Assembly (NCBI RefSeq): GCF_002161445.1
Contig: NZ_NFHT01000015.1
Coordinates: 1 to 64,000, forward strand
Source: Alistipes sp. An66
GTDB taxonomy: Bacteria > Bacteroidota > Bacteroidia > Bacteroidales > Rikenellaceae
Length of the DNA: 64,000 nt
Direction of reading: 5' to 3'
The stretch's first letter is position 1. Every line of letters begins with the position of its first letter. Of this stretch, positions 45,776 through 55,130 are shown piece by piece. Below the pieces are notes generated by a model, which saw nothing but the letters and a program-made list of their open reading frames with translations, was not told where the DNA came from and made no database searches. Position numbers and translations under genes: made by a program.

Positions 45776-46639
45776 CTATCGAACGTAGCGGCTGAAAAAG
45801 CGCCAAAGTTCCTCGCAGGTGTCCACGCCGGTCTTTTTCCACGAGTGTTTGCCGCCGAGGGTTTCGTAGAGCCATACTTCGTTGCCGTCGGTGCCGCCCG
45901 TGTAGCGGTGTGCGATGACTTGCAGTCCGTCGGCACCCCGTGGCAGGGTGTCGATGCGGTGTTCGAGACATTTGTTTTTGGCGGCCCAGTATCCAACGGC
46001 CATCGGGATCGGGAGATAGGCACCCCAACCGTCCTCGCCCGTCAGGTCGCCCTCCCAACGCGTCGTGGGGTCTGCCGTTCCGTGGATTTCGAACAGCGGC
46101 ACGGGCTGCAATGACTTGTCCTCCCGCAGGATAGCAACCGACATGAAGCCTGCTACGGGCCCCAGGGCCGCGAAGAGATCCGGACGTTGCGCGGCGAGCA
46201 GGTAACACATGTCTCCGCCGTTCGACATGCCGGTGCAGAAGACGTTGCGGCGGCTCAATCCGTAATGCCGGTGGAGATGGCCGATCAGCTCTTCGAGGAA
46301 TTGCACGTCGTCGATCGGCATCTCTGCCTGGGACGGATAACCCACATTCCAGCCCCGTTTGCCGCGGCTGTCGCGTTCGCCCTGCGGATAGCAGACGGCG
46401 AATCCGTGGCGGTCGGCCGTTGCGTTCATTCCGAAGGCTTCGGGATTGGCATCTCCTCCGTATCCGTGCAGGACGATGACCAGCGGGGCATTGTCGGGCA
46501 GGTTGGCCGGCAGGTGCAGGCGATAGGTTCGCTCGACTCCGCCGGAACGGAGGGTTTCGGTGCGGGTCTCCTGGGCCGTGACGCCCGTGGCGCCATACAG
46601 CAGGAGTACCGTCAGCAGTGTTTTCAGCAGTGTTTTCAT
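45776..46639 (-). CDS. Exported alpha/beta-hydrolase esterase (PHB depolymerase/LpqC-like)
   Basis: A 287-residue protein with a signal peptide (TLLTVLLLYGATGVTAQ). The fold is that of the polyhydroxybutyrate-depolymerase/feruloyl-esterase group: RTYRLHLPANLPDNAPLVIV, HGYGGDANPE (oxyanion), the nucleophile in CTGMSNGGDMCYLLAA (GxSxG), the acid in EIHGTADPTTRW and the histidine in LGGKHSWKK. In gut Bacteroidales such enzymes often remove acyl or feruloyl groups from plant polysaccharides. The true substrate is unknown. It is monocistronic and faces clpB. Confidence 0.87.
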   Translation of the reverse strand: MKTLLKTLLTVLLLYGATGVTAQETRTETLRSGGVERTYRLHLPANLPDNAPLVIVLHGYGGDANPEAFGMNATADRHGFAVCYPQGERDSRGKRGWNVGYPSQAEMPIDDVQFLEELIGHLHRHYGLSRRNVFCTGMSNGGDMCYLLAAQRPDLFAALGPVAGFMSVAILREDKSLQPVPLFEIHGTADPTTRWEGDLTGEDGWGAYLPIPMAVGYWAAKNKCLEHRIDTLPRGADGLQVIAHRYTGGTDGNEVWLYETLGGKHSWKKTGVDTCEELWRFFSRYVR

Positions 46640-46658
46640 GGTTATCGAATGGTGTTTT

Positions 46659-47588
46659 TCATAATCCTTTCCGGGCCAGCCGCCACGCTACGGCATTGTA
46701 AAGATCGAGCAGCGGGCCGCGCCAGCGTACCGGCAGGAGGTTCAGCAGCCGGACCTTGCGCAGCGTGCGGCGGTAGACCTTCGTCCACCCGAAGACCCGG
46801 GCGGCGCGGCGCGCCTCTTCGGTTCCGCCCTTCACGCTCTGGATCAAGGCTTTGCCCAGGGCGGCCCGGGCAATGAACTCCCGCTCCTCCTCGGGGGCAG
46901 CCGGGTCGTAGAGCTCTTCGAACGAGTAGGCGGTCCGTTCGGGGGTATAGCTGGTTGCCGAGCGGTTCGAGGCCACCTTCGAGTATCGGGCGAGCCGTTC
47001 GGGCGAGTAGCAGACCCGGTAGCGGCGTGCGATCTTGATCCACATGTAGAGGTCGCCGGCCATCTTCATCCCTTCGGGGAATCCGCCGACCGTGTCGATG
47101 ACCTCGCGGGGAATGCAGCTGGCCGAGGGGATGGCGATGTAGCGGTGGGCGGAGTCGCGGAAGAAGTTTCCGACCACGCCCCGGCGGTCGAGCCCCCGGG
47201 CGGGGAATAGGCCGTCGTGGCTGACGACCGAGAAGCCCGTGCAGTAGAGTCCGCATCCGGGGAATTCGCCGATCATCGCCTCGATTTCGGCCAGGAACCC
47301 GGGTTCCCACTCATCGTCGGCATCTATCAGGGCGAGGTATTCGCCGCGGGCTTCGGCGATGGCGCGGTTGCGGGCGGCACACTCCCCGGCGTTGGGCTGC
47401 GCGACGAGCCGTATGAGCGGCGAGTCGATCCGCTGCACGATCCCGGCGCTGCGGTCCGTCGATCCGTCGTCCACGACGACGATTTCGTCGGGCAGGCGCG
47501 TCTGGGAGAGCACCGAGCGGATCGTACCTTCGATTTCGCACTCCTTGTTGTAGAGGGGGATGATGACCGAGAAGGTGGGCTTCGACAT
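46659..47588 (-). CDS. Family 2 glycosyltransferase
   Basis: A 309-residue GT-A enzyme. It has the typical N-terminus FSVIIPLYNKECEIEGTIRS, the nucleotide-sugar DDGSTDRS motif, NAGECAARNRAIAEARGEY, the metal-binding DADDEW and a helical C-terminus without membrane spans. GT2 enzymes transfer a sugar from an NDP donor during surface glycan or LPS assembly; donor and acceptor are not predictable. The start at 47588 is chosen because the frame upstream overlaps the divergent promoter. It is divergent from the GPSL-motif protein at 47654. Confidence 0.9.
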   Translation of the reverse strand: MSKPTFSVIIPLYNKECEIEGTIRSVLSQTRLPDEIVVVDDGSTDRSAGIVQRIDSPLIRLVAQPNAGECAARNRAIAEARGEYLALIDADDEWEPGFLAEIEAMIGEFPGCGLYCTGFSVVSHDGLFPARGLDRRGVVGNFFRDSAHRYIAIPSASCIPREVIDTVGGFPEGMKMAGDLYMWIKIARRYRVCYSPERLARYSKVASNRSATSYTPERTAYSFEELYDPAAPEEEREFIARAALGKALIQSVKGGTEEARRAARVFGWTKVYRRTLRKVRLLNLLPVRWRGPLLDLYNAVAWRLARKGL

Positions 47589-47603
47589 CTGTACGGCTGA
47601 TTT

Positions 47604-47635
47604 TTTGCGAAGATACCGATCTTTTGCTACATTTG
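47604..47635 (+). promoter_or_regulatory. Promoter of the GPSL-motif gene, overlapping a divergent promoter for the GT2 gene
   Basis: Plus strand: TTTG (47604-47607), 20 bases, TACATTTG (47628-47635), an exact match, 18 bases before the ATG at 47654. Minus strand: TATCTTCG (47615-47608, seven of eight) lies inside the same interval, with CTTG (47639-47636) 20 bases upstream, pointing at the GT2 gene. Confidence 0.7.
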
Positions 47636-47653
47636 CAAGAAAATCCCCGAGGC

Positions 47654-48532
47654 ATGACCGCATTCGAAAAACTGGACCGTTTCCTGCGTAATCTTTACGA
47701 TACGGCGTTCTATTTCGCCGTGATGGCCGTCAAGGAGAACTTCCGCGACTACATCCGCCGGGCCGGACCGCAGGGTACGCCCTCCGACGAGATCGTGCTG
47801 CTGGCCAACGGTCCGTCGCTGCGCGACGAACTTCCGGAGCTGATCGCCCGCGAGGAGCATCTGCACAAGGATTTTCTGGCCGTGAACTACTTCGCCGAGG
47901 ACGAACGCTTCACCCTCGTGCGCCCCAAATACTACGTGCTTTCGGACCCGACGTTCTTCCGCCGCTGCTGCGACTGGGACCGGGTGCAACGCCTCTATGC
48001 GACGCTCAACGAGCGGGTCACGTGGCCGATGACGCTCTACGTGCAGTACTACAACCCCGACCGTTTCGACTACCGGGCCGCCCTTCCCAATCCGCAGATC
48101 CGGATCGTGCCCTTCCATTCGCAGCTCTATTGCGGCTTTCCGTCGCTGGAATTCTTCTGCTACCGCCACGGCTGGGGCAACGGGAATTTCGGGTCGGTGA
48201 TCCAGAACGGGGAGTTCATCGCCCTGCACCTGGGCTACCGGACCCTGCACCTCTACGGTGTGGACCATACCTTCTTCGACGGCTTCTGCGTCGACGGACA
48301 GAACCGGACCTGCATGCGCCGGACCTATTTCTACGACGCCGAACCGGAGTTGAAACCCCTGCTGTTCACGGCCTCGAATCCGCCGCGTCCCTATACGGTT
48401 CATGCCTATCTGGCCGAGAAGTGCGAACTCTTCCGGGGACATGAGGTGCTGGCCCGCTATGCGAAGCATCTCGGGGCGCGGATCATCAACCACACGCGCG
48501 GGTCGCTCATCGACGCCTACGAACGGGGTTGA
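47654..48532 (+). CDS. Unknown protein with an ANGPSL motif (possible glycosyltransferase-like/MptE-like)
   Basis: A 292-residue soluble protein. Near residue 50 it has EIVLLANGPSLRDELPELI, a Gly-Pro-Ser loop after a hydrophobic strand, as in DUF115/MptE-like proteins and in some sialyltransferase-like enzymes. A second conserved-looking block is HGWGNGNFGSVIQNGEFIAL followed by LYGVDHTFFDG, reminiscent of the GxSG/LxGxD region of those families. A role in surface-glycan decoration is suggested by the divergent GT2 gene and its LuxE-like neighbour, but is inference. It has a strong promoter and converges on the LuxE-like gene with six bases between stops. Confidence 0.7.
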   Translation: MTAFEKLDRFLRNLYDTAFYFAVMAVKENFRDYIRRAGPQGTPSDEIVLLANGPSLRDELPELIAREEHLHKDFLAVNYFAEDERFTLVRPKYYVLSDPTFFRRCCDWDRVQRLYATLNERVTWPMTLYVQYYNPDRFDYRAALPNPQIRIVPFHSQLYCGFPSLEFFCYRHGWGNGNFGSVIQNGEFIALHLGYRTLHLYGVDHTFFDGFCVDGQNRTCMRRTYFYDAEPELKPLLFTASNPPRPYTVHAYLAEKCELFRGHEVLARYAKHLGARIINHTRGSLIDAYERG

Positions 48533-48538
48533 TCCCTC

Positions 48539-49510
48539 TTATTGTACCAGCAGATTGCAGCCGCGGATTTCGGCGTGGTCGATGCGGCCTTCGACGACGA
48601 ACGATCCGTCCGCGGCGACCTGCCCGACATCCTGCGTCTGGATGAAGGCGCACGACCAGCGGTTGGCCAGGTCGACGATGTTCAATCCGCCGCGGCTCCC
48701 GGCCGGGAGCAGGTCGAAGGGGTCGTTCACGTCGCGGCAGACGACCCGCATCCACGCCGGACAGCGGAAGCGGTTCCCGCCCTGCGAGTAGGCCTGCGAG
48801 GTGAGCTCCGCCATGCCGTACTCCGAGTGGATGGTTTCGACGCCGAAGGCGTCGCACAGAATGCGGTGGAACTCCTCCTTGGGGATCTCCTCGCGGTATC
48901 CCTTCATGCCGCCGGTCTCCATGACGATGGTGTCCCGCAGTTTCGGGGCGTATCGCTCCGCCAGATCCCACAACGCATAGCTTACTCCTAACAGAATCTT
49001 TGGCTTCGGGTCGGCGGCCATGTCGCGCAGCAGGGCGTCGCAGTCGTCGAGATAGAACCCGCCCGAGCCGCAGTCGGCGATCAGCCGGTCGGCCATGTAG
49101 ACCAGCGAGGAGCCCTTGCGCCGCAGGTAGTTGGGCAGCAGGGCATAGAGGCTCCACCGCGCCGGTTCGCCGTAGAAGGTGCGGAACGCCCCGCGGAAGG
49201 CCTGCTCGTAGAGGGCCAGCGAACGCATCGGATGGCGCGAAGGGACCATGCCGGTGGTGGCTGACGAGGTGAAGACCGCTTCGGGAGGTTCCGGAGCGCA
49301 GTAGACCTCGTGGCTCTTGAAGAGTTCGATGGGCAGGAAGGGGATCGCGCGGAATTCGCGGACGTCCCCGCATCGGACGCCGATGCGTTCGAGGTATTCG
49401 CGGTAGGGGGGACAGGCCGCGGCCTGGAAGCGGAAGAGTTCCAGTGCCGCGGCGTCGAAGACCGCCGGATCGCCCTCGGGCAGGCGGAATATGTCGTCGG
49501 TGGAGATCAT
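48539..49510 (-). CDS. LuxE/PaaK-like acyl-activating enzyme
   Basis: A 323-residue protein of the acyl-protein synthetase (LuxE) group. The adenylate-forming signatures are TSSATTGMVPSRH (phosphate-binding loop), the METGGMKGYREEIP segment with YGMAELTSQAYS (equivalent of the YGxTE motif) and the late GRIDHAEIRG. It lacks a separate C-terminal AMP-ligase lid of full length. LuxE activates a fatty acid as acyl-AMP and transfers it to a cysteine; here the acceptor is not known. In Bacteroidetes such genes often sit near surface-glycan genes, as this one does. The start lies five bases after its -7 box. Confidence 0.82.
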   Translation of the reverse strand: MISTDDIFRLPEGDPAVFDAAALELFRFQAAACPPYREYLERIGVRCGDVREFRAIPFLPIELFKSHEVYCAPEPPEAVFTSSATTGMVPSRHPMRSLALYEQAFRGAFRTFYGEPARWSLYALLPNYLRRKGSSLVYMADRLIADCGSGGFYLDDCDALLRDMAADPKPKILLGVSYALWDLAERYAPKLRDTIVMETGGMKGYREEIPKEEFHRILCDAFGVETIHSEYGMAELTSQAYSQGGNRFRCPAWMRVVCRDVNDPFDLLPAGSRGGLNIVDLANRWSCAFIQTQDVGQVAADGSFVVEGRIDHAEIRGCNLLVQ

Positions 49511-49515
49511 CCCTG

Positions 49516-49523
49516 CAAAGGTA
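49516..49523 (-). promoter_or_regulatory. -7 element for the LuxE-like gene
   Basis: On the minus strand TACCTTTG ends five bases before the ATG (49510), so the message should be leaderless or nearly so. No clear -33 element. Confidence 0.5.
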
Positions 49524-49549
49524 GTGAAAACCGGAATAAAAACCTCTCT

Positions 49550-50716
49550 TTATGCCGTCTTTCTCCGTTTCCGGTCGATGGCGTCGACGATGACCGCCAC
49601 GGCGCCGTCGCCCGTGACGTTGGTCGCCGTGCCGAAACTGTCCATGGCGATGTAGGTGGCGATCATCAGTCCGCAGAGCGTTTCGTCGAACCCGAGCATC
49701 GACTCCAACAGCCCCAGCGCGGCCATGATGGCCCCGCCCGGCACGCCCGGGGCCGCGACCATCGTCACGGCCAGCAGCAGGATGAAACCCGCGAAGGTCC
49801 CCGCCGACAGATCCAGTCCGGCGATCATCGAGACGGCCAGGGCACAGGCCGTGATCTTCATCATCGAGCCCGACAGGTGGATCGTGGCGCACAGCGGGAT
49901 GACGAACGATGCCAGTTCGGGACGCACGCCGAGCCGCAGCGTGCGTTCGAGCGTCACGGGGATCGTCGCCGCGGAGGATTGCGTGCCGAGGGCCGTGACG
50001 TAGGCGGCGAGCATCGTGCGCAGCATCCGCAGCGGGTTTCGCCGGGCCGCGAGCCCCGCCACCGAGAACTGGAAGAGGAGCAGCACGAGGGTCAGCGCGA
50101 AAATCACGACGATGAGCTTCACGAAGACTCCCATCACGGCGGCCACCTGCCCCGATTGTGTGATCGAGAGGAAGATGCCGAAGATGTAGAACGGCAGCAG
50201 CGGGATGATGACCCGTACGATCACCAGTTCGATGATGCGTTTGAAGTCGTCGAGGGCGGATTTCAGCGTCACGGAGTGGGTGTAGGCCATGCCGAGCCCG
50301 AGGACGAAGGCGAGGATCAGCGCCGACATCACGCCCATGACGGGCGGCATTTCGATGGTGAAGTAGGGGGTCAGGGCGACGCTCTCCTCGGGGAGGGCGG
50401 TCTCCGCTCCGGCGAGCAGCGACGGGAAGAGGGCGCGTCCGGCGAAGAAGGTCCCGAACCCGGAGATCAGCGTGAAGCCGTAGGCCAGCGCCGCGGTCAG
50501 GGCCAGCAGCCGTCCGGCGCTGCGCCCGAGGTCGGCGATACCGGGCGCCACCAGCCCGAAGATCAGCAGCGGGATGACGAATTCGAGAAACTGCCCGAAG
50601 ACGGCGTTGAACGTCAGCGCCACGCGGGCCACCCATCCGGGCGTGAAACAGCCGCAGGCGATGCCCAGCCCGATGGCCAGGAGGACGCGCGGCAGAAGAC
50701 CGAATTTTCGCTTCAT
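49550..50716 (-). CDS. Dicarboxylate/amino acid:cation symporter (DAACS)
   Basis: A 388-residue membrane protein with about eight helices and two re-entrant loops. Family signatures are GTQSSAATIPVTLE (serine-rich HP1 loop), PLCATIHLSGSMMKITACA (helix 7, where NMDGT is usual but here HLSGS is found) and AAPGVPGGAIMA (HP2), with the aspartate in YIAMDSFGTATNVTGDG. It takes up glutamate, aspartate or C4-dicarboxylates with protons or sodium. The altered NMDGT motif could change cation coupling. It is probably monocistronic, divergent from the radical SAM gene. Confidence 0.92.
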   Translation of the reverse strand: MKRKFGLLPRVLLAIGLGIACGCFTPGWVARVALTFNAVFGQFLEFVIPLLIFGLVAPGIADLGRSAGRLLALTAALAYGFTLISGFGTFFAGRALFPSLLAGAETALPEESVALTPYFTIEMPPVMGVMSALILAFVLGLGMAYTHSVTLKSALDDFKRIIELVIVRVIIPLLPFYIFGIFLSITQSGQVAAVMGVFVKLIVVIFALTLVLLLFQFSVAGLAARRNPLRMLRTMLAAYVTALGTQSSAATIPVTLERTLRLGVRPELASFVIPLCATIHLSGSMMKITACALAVSMIAGLDLSAGTFAGFILLLAVTMVAAPGVPGGAIMAALGLLESMLGFDETLCGLMIATYIAMDSFGTATNVTGDGAVAVIVDAIDRKRRKTA

Positions 50717-50728
50717 CGGAGAACGATT

Positions 50729-50761
50729 TTTGTAAAGGTACGAAAAAATTAGTTACTTTTG
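50729..50761 (+). promoter_or_regulatory. Promoter of the radical SAM gene
   Basis: TTTG (50729-50732), 21 bases, TACTTTTG (50754-50761): an exact match. The ATG begins at 50766, only four bases later. Confidence 0.75.
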
Positions 50762-50765
50762 CCGT

Positions 50766-51539
50766 ATGACAGCGCTTTATCACGACATCATCTACGGCCC
50801 GGTTCATTCGCGGCGTCTGGGCCTCTCGCTCGGGGTCAATCTCCTGCCCACGGAGTCGAAACTCTGCTCGTTCGACTGTATCTACTGCGAGTGCGGGTGG
50901 AACGCCGAGCATCCCGGAGGACGGCGTTTCAACGCCCGGGAGGAGGTCCGCGCGCACCTCGAAAGCGCGCTGCGGCGCATGTCCGAAGCCGGTACGCCGC
51001 CCGATGTCATCACCTTCGCCGGGAACGGCGAACCGACGCTGCACCCCGATTTCGAGGGGGTGATCGACGACACGCTGGCGCTGCGCGACCGCTACTGCCC
51101 CGGGGCGAAGGTCTCCGTGCTGTCGAATGCCACGCAGATCCACCGCGACGATGTCCGCCGGGCGCTGCTGCGCGTGGACAACAACATCCTGAAACTCGAT
51201 TCGGCGTTCGACGCTACGGTGCGGCGGATCGACAACCCGCAGAACCCGAACTATACGGTGCGCGACATCGTTGCGCGGATGAAGCGCTTCGAGGGACACA
51301 TGATTCTGCAAACGATGTTTCTGCGCGGCACGTGCAATGGCGAACGCATCGACAACACCACCGGGGAGGAGGTCGCGGCGTGGCTGCGGCTCGTCGCTGA
51401 GATCCGCCCGCGGCAGGTGATGGTCTACTCGCTCGACCGCGACACCCCCTGCCCGACGCTCGAAAAGGTATCCCGCGAGGAGTTGCTGCGCATTGCCGCC
51501 CGGGTCGAGGCGCTGGGCATCCCCTGTTCGGTGGCCTGA
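50766..51539 (+). CDS. Radical SAM protein
   Basis: A 257-residue protein. The cluster-binding CSFDCIYC gives the CxxxCxxC motif (Cys at about 34, 38, 41). Before it stands YGPVHSRRLGLSLGVNLLP, and after it the SAM-binding ITFAGNGEPTLHPDF (GNGEPT). The combination YGPVxSRRLGxSLGIxxxP plus CxFxCxYCqxG is typical of a group of small radical SAM proteins of unsettled function in many anaerobes. The reaction is unknown. The next gene, yaaA, begins 36 bases later on the same strand. Transcription probably starts within a few bases of the ATG. Confidence 0.92.
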   Translation: MTALYHDIIYGPVHSRRLGLSLGVNLLPTESKLCSFDCIYCECGWNAEHPGGRRFNAREEVRAHLESALRRMSEAGTPPDVITFAGNGEPTLHPDFEGVIDDTLALRDRYCPGAKVSVLSNATQIHRDDVRRALLRVDNNILKLDSAFDATVRRIDNPQNPNYTVRDIVARMKRFEGHMILQTMFLRGTCNGERIDNTTGEEVAAWLRLVAEIRPRQVMVYSLDRDTPCPTLEKVSREELLRIAARVEALGIPCSVA

Positions 51540-51575
51540 CCCCGTTTCCCAAATCCGCTTCACGATCGTAGAATC

Positions 51576-52331
51576 ATGCAGATCCTGCTCTCCTGTGCCA
51601 AGACGATGGCCGACCGCACGGCCCTCCGTCCGCCCCGCACGACCGAACCCCTGTTCCGGGCCGAAGCCGATGCGGCGGCCGCAGCCCTGGCGTCACTCCC
51701 GGCCGACGATCTGGCGCGGATCCTGCGCGTGAACCGCGCGATCGCCTCCGAGAACCGCCGCCGTTATGCCTCGTTTCACGATGCCGAAACCCTGCCGGCC
51801 CTGGCGGCCTATACGGGGATCGTCTTCAAGCGGCTCGATCCCTCCTCCTTCACGGATGCGGATTTCGAATATGCCCAGAATCATTTGAATATCACGTCGT
51901 TTCTCTACGGGCTGCTCCGTCCGCTGGATGCCATCCGACCCTATCGGCTCGAAGGCGACGCCATCCTGCCCGGCGGCGACGAGGAGACGCGCTTCGCCTT
52001 CTGGCAGCAGCGTCTCACCGATCTGTTCCTGGACAAAATTCGGGCCGATGACGGCCTGTTGCTGAATCTGGCCAGTGCGGAGATGAAACGCCTCTTCGAC
52101 TGGCGGCGTCTCTGCCGCGAGGTGCGGGTCCTTACGCCCGAGTTCCGCATCCGCGAGGGAGAACGGCTGCGAACCGTTGTGGTCTATACGAAGATGTGCC
52201 GCGGCGAGATGACGCGGTTCGTGCTGAAAAACCGGATCAACGATCCCGAAATCGTGAAAACGTTCGAATGGGAGGGGTTTCGGTTCGATCCGGCGGGCAG
52301 CCGCGGCGATGACTGGCTCTTTACGATGTAG
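51576..52331 (+). CDS. yaaA: YaaA/UPF0246 family protein
   Basis: A 251-residue protein. Hallmarks are ILLSCAKTM at the N-terminus, VFKRLDPSSFTDADFEYAQN, ITSFLYGLLRPLDAIRPYRLE in the middle and EWEGFRFDPAGSRGDDWLF at the C-terminus. In E. coli YaaA lowers free iron under peroxide stress and binds DNA; whether that holds here is not known. It is probably cotranscribed with the radical SAM gene. The 52332-52440 gap to the convergent dxs has only a 6-bp hairpin. Confidence 0.93.
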   Translation: MQILLSCAKTMADRTALRPPRTTEPLFRAEADAAAAALASLPADDLARILRVNRAIASENRRRYASFHDAETLPALAAYTGIVFKRLDPSSFTDADFEYAQNHLNITSFLYGLLRPLDAIRPYRLEGDAILPGGDEETRFAFWQQRLTDLFLDKIRADDGLLLNLASAEMKRLFDWRRLCREVRVLTPEFRIREGERLRTVVVYTKMCRGEMTRFVLKNRINDPEIVKTFEWEGFRFDPAGSRGDDWLFTM

Positions 52332-52440
52332 GGCTGTGCCGCCTTTTCCGCGGCAGATCCGCATTCCCCGATAAATAAAAAGTATAATTGCTCCCGGAGA
52401 CGTTCGGATGACCCTCGCCGATCGGCGGGGAGCCGGAATG

Positions 52441-54339
52441 CTATTCGGTCGGGCCTTTGCCGGAGCCGTTTGCCAGCAGCGTCCGGAGGATGCTCTCCTC
52501 GTCATAGCCGCACAAGGCTTTCAGCTGTGCCGGCGTGCCGTGCTCCACCCATTGGTCGCCGATGCCGAGGCGCGTGACCTGCACGTCGTATCCGCGCGAC
52601 GCGAAGAAGACCGTCACGGCTTCGCCGACCCCGCCCCGCAGACATCCGTCCTCGACGGTGATGACCCGCCGGAAGCGGCGTCCCACCTCGTCGAGCAGCA
52701 CCTCGTCCAGCGGTTTCACAAAGCGCAGATCGTAATGGGCCGCCTCAATGCCTTCGGCCGCGGCGCGTTCGACGGCCCGTGCGGCGTCGTTCCCGACCGT
52801 GCCGATCGTCAGCACCGCCACGTCCGCGCCGTCGCGCAGCTGCCGCCCGCGTCCCACGGGCAGCGTCGCGAACGGCTCGCCGCGCCACGGCATCCCCTCG
52901 CCGTTCCCGCGCGGGTAGCGGATCATGAAGGGGTGGCCGAATTGCAGGGCCGTGTACATGAGGTTGCGCAGTTCGGGTTCGTTCATCGGGGCGGCGATCG
53001 TCAACCCCGGGATGGCCCGGAAGGCCTCCATGTCGAAGACGCCGTGGTGGGTGACGCCGTCCTCGCCGACCAGCCCTCCGCGGTCGAGACACATCACCAC
53101 CGGAAGGTCCTGAATCGCCACGTCGTGGATCACGTTGTCGTAGGCGCGCTGCATGAAGGTCGAGTAGATGTTGCAGAAGGGCACCATCCCCGCGGCGGCG
53201 AGTCCCGCCGAGAAGGTCACGGCGTGGCCTTCGGCGATCCCGACGTCGAAGCAGCGGTCGGGCATTTCGCGCAGGAGGATGTTCATCGAACAGCCGGTCG
53301 GCATGGCGGGCGTGACGCCCACGACGCGCCGGTCCTGCCGGGCCAGTTCGAGCAGTGTTTCGCCGAAAACGTCCTGATAACGCGCCGGACCCGGGGGCGG
53401 CGCGATGCGCTGTCCCGTTTCGGGGTTGAAGCGCCCCGGGGCGTGCCAGGCCGGTTGGTCGTGTTCGGCCGGGAGGTAGCCCTTGCCCTTTACCGTCATG
53501 ACGTGCAGCAGCTTCGGACCCTCGATTTCGCGCAGGGCCCGGAGCGTCCGGACCAGTTCGTTGAGGTTGTGGCCGTCCACGGGCCCGAAGTAGCGGAAGT
53601 TGAGGCTCTCGAAGAGGTTGCTGTTGTTCAGCAGCCCCTGTTTCACGGCGTTGCCCGCCTTCTGGCAGAGGCGCAGCAGCCGCGGCGTATGCGAGAGGAT
53701 GCCCCACAGCCGCTGTTTGAAGCGGTTGTAGTGCACCGACGTGGAGATTTTCAGCAGGTAGTTTTTCAGGGCTCCCGTGGCCTGGTCGATGGCCATGTGG
53801 TTGTCGTTGAGAATCACCAGCAGGTTGGTCTGTTTCGAGGCTCCTGCGTTGTTGAGCCCCTCGAAGGTCAGGCCGCCGGTCATCGAGCCGTCGCCGATCA
53901 CGGCCACCACCTGGTGTTTCTCGCCGCGCAGCTCCGCGGCTTTGGCCATGCCGAAGGCTGCCGAGATCGACACCGAGGCGTGTCCGCCCCCGAAGGCGTC
54001 GTACTCGCTTTCGGTCATGCGCGGGAATCCGCTGATGCCGCCCAGCTGGCGTTTGGTGCGGAAGGCTTCGCGGCGTCCGGTGATGATCTTGTGGGCGTAG
54101 GTCTGGTGTCCGACGTCCCAGACGATCCGGTCTTCGGGCGTGTCGAAGACGTAGTGCAGCGCCGCGGCCAGTTCCACGGCTCCGAGACTCGACGCCAGGT
54201 GCCCCGGGTTGACCGAGCACTCCTCGATGATGTAGCGGCGCAGCTCGTCGCAATAACGGCGCAGCTCCTCCGGCGAGAGCCTTTTGAGCTCCTGCGGCGA
54301 CGAAACCCGTCCGAGCAGTTTGTAATCTTCGGAAGCCAT
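52441..54339 (-). CDS. dxs: 1-deoxy-D-xylulose-5-phosphate synthase
   Basis: A 632-residue thiamine-diphosphate enzyme. Seen: [37 protein letters not shown], the cofactor motif GDGSMTGG...[23 protein letters not shown], the Tktlp-type [17 protein letters not shown] with the catalytic glutamate, and a C-terminal transketolase domain. It condenses pyruvate and glyceraldehyde 3-phosphate, the first step of the MEP isoprenoid route, and also feeds thiamine and pyridoxal synthesis. The ATG at 54339 is seven bases after a -7 box; the frame upstream overlaps the promoter and is rejected. Confidence 0.96.
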   Translation of the reverse strand: MASEDYKLLGRVSSPQELKRLSPEELRRYCDELRRYIIEECSVNPGHLASSLGAVELAAALHYVFDTPEDRIVWDVGHQTYAHKIITGRREAFRTKRQLGGISGFPRMTESEYDAFGGGHASVSISAAFGMAKAAELRGEKHQVVAVIGDGSMTGGLTFEGLNNAGASKQTNLLVILNDNHMAIDQATGALKNYLLKISTSVHYNRFKQRLWGILSHTPRLLRLCQKAGNAVKQGLLNNSNLFESLNFRYFGPVDGHNLNELVRTLRALREIEGPKLLHVMTVKGKGYLPAEHDQPAWHAPGRFNPETGQRIAPPPGPARYQDVFGETLLELARQDRRVVGVTPAMPTGCSMNILLREMPDRCFDVGIAEGHAVTFSAGLAAAGMVPFCNIYSTFMQRAYDNVIHDVAIQDLPVVMCLDRGGLVGEDGVTHHGVFDMEAFRAIPGLTIAAPMNEPELRNLMYTALQFGHPFMIRYPRGNGEGMPWRGEPFATLPVGRGRQLRDGADVAVLTIGTVGNDAARAVERAAAEGIEAAHYDLRFVKPLDEVLLDEVGRRFRRVITVEDGCLRGGVGEAVTVFFASRGYDVQVTRLGIGDQWVEHGTPAQLKALCGYDEESILRTLLANGSGKGPTE

Positions 54340-54346
54340 GAGCAGA

Positions 54347-54395
54347 CAAAGATACGAAATTATAGGGAATTTTTTCGAAAATTTTCCTATCTTCG
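54347..54395. promoter_or_regulatory. Divergent promoter region of dxs and pyrH
   Basis: Minus strand: TATCTTTG (54354-54347), exact, with TTCG (54379-54376, three of four) 21 bases upstream, for dxs. Plus strand: TATCTTCG (54388-54395, seven of eight), 23 bases before the pyrH ATG. Confidence 0.6.
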
Positions 54396-54418
54396 CATTA
54401 CGGTAAATCGACTCGCAC

Positions 54419-55126
54419 ATGAAATACAGACGGATTCTCCTGAAATTGAGCGGCGAATCGCTCCAAGGAACCCAGAAATACGGGCTTTCGCCCGAGGTGC
54501 TGCAATCCTACGCCGCGCAGATCCGCGACGCCGTGCAGACGGGCGTGCAGATCGGCATCGTCATCGGCGGCGGCAACATTTTCCGCGGGCTCTCCGGGGC
54601 CAGAAAGGGCTTCGACCGTGTGAAGGGCGACCAGATGGGCATGCTCGCCACGGTCATCAACTCCCTGGCTCTTCAATCGGCGCTCGAAGACAACGACGTC
54701 AAGTGCAAGGTGCTCACCTCGATCCGCATGGAGCCCATCGGCGAGTACTTCTCCAAGGCCCGCGCCATCGAGTACCTCGAAGCCGGCTACGTGGTCATCA
54801 TCGGCGGCGGGACCTCGAATCCCTATTTCACCACCGACTCGGCCTCGGCGCTGCGCGGCATCGAGATCGAGGCCGACGTGCTGTTGAAGGGCACGCGCGT
54901 CGACGGCGTCTACACGGCCGATCCCGAGAAGGATCCTGCGGCCACGAAATTCGCCGAGATCACCTTCGAGGAGGTCCTCGACCGCCGACTGAAAGTCATG
55001 GACCTCACGGCCTTCACGCTCTGCCGCGAGAACGGACTCGAAATCATCGTCTTCGACATGGACACCCCGGGCAACCTCGGCAAGGTCCTTGCCGGAGAAC
55101 CCATCGGAACCCTCATAAAACACTGA
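54419..55126 (+). CDS. pyrH: UMP kinase
   Basis: A 235-residue bacterial UMP kinase of the amino-acid-kinase fold. Features: [15 protein letters not shown] (ATP phosphate site), [32 protein letters not shown], and the UMP and ATP sites around [19 protein letters not shown] and [13 protein letters not shown]. It phosphorylates UMP to UDP in the cytoplasm. pyrH is often next to frr, and that is nearly so here, but a thioredoxin-like gene lies between them (4-base gap). Confidence 0.96.
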   Translation: MKYRRILLKLSGESLQGTQKYGLSPEVLQSYAAQIRDAVQTGVQIGIVIGGGNIFRGLSGARKGFDRVKGDQMGMLATVINSLALQSALEDNDVKCKVLTSIRMEPIGEYFSKARAIEYLEAGYVVIIGGGTSNPYFTTDSASALRGIEIEADVLLKGTRVDGVYTADPEKDPAATKFAEITFEEVLDRRLKVMDLTAFTLCRENGLEIIVFDMDTPGNLGKVLAGEPIGTLIKH

Positions 55127-55130
55127 TGCC

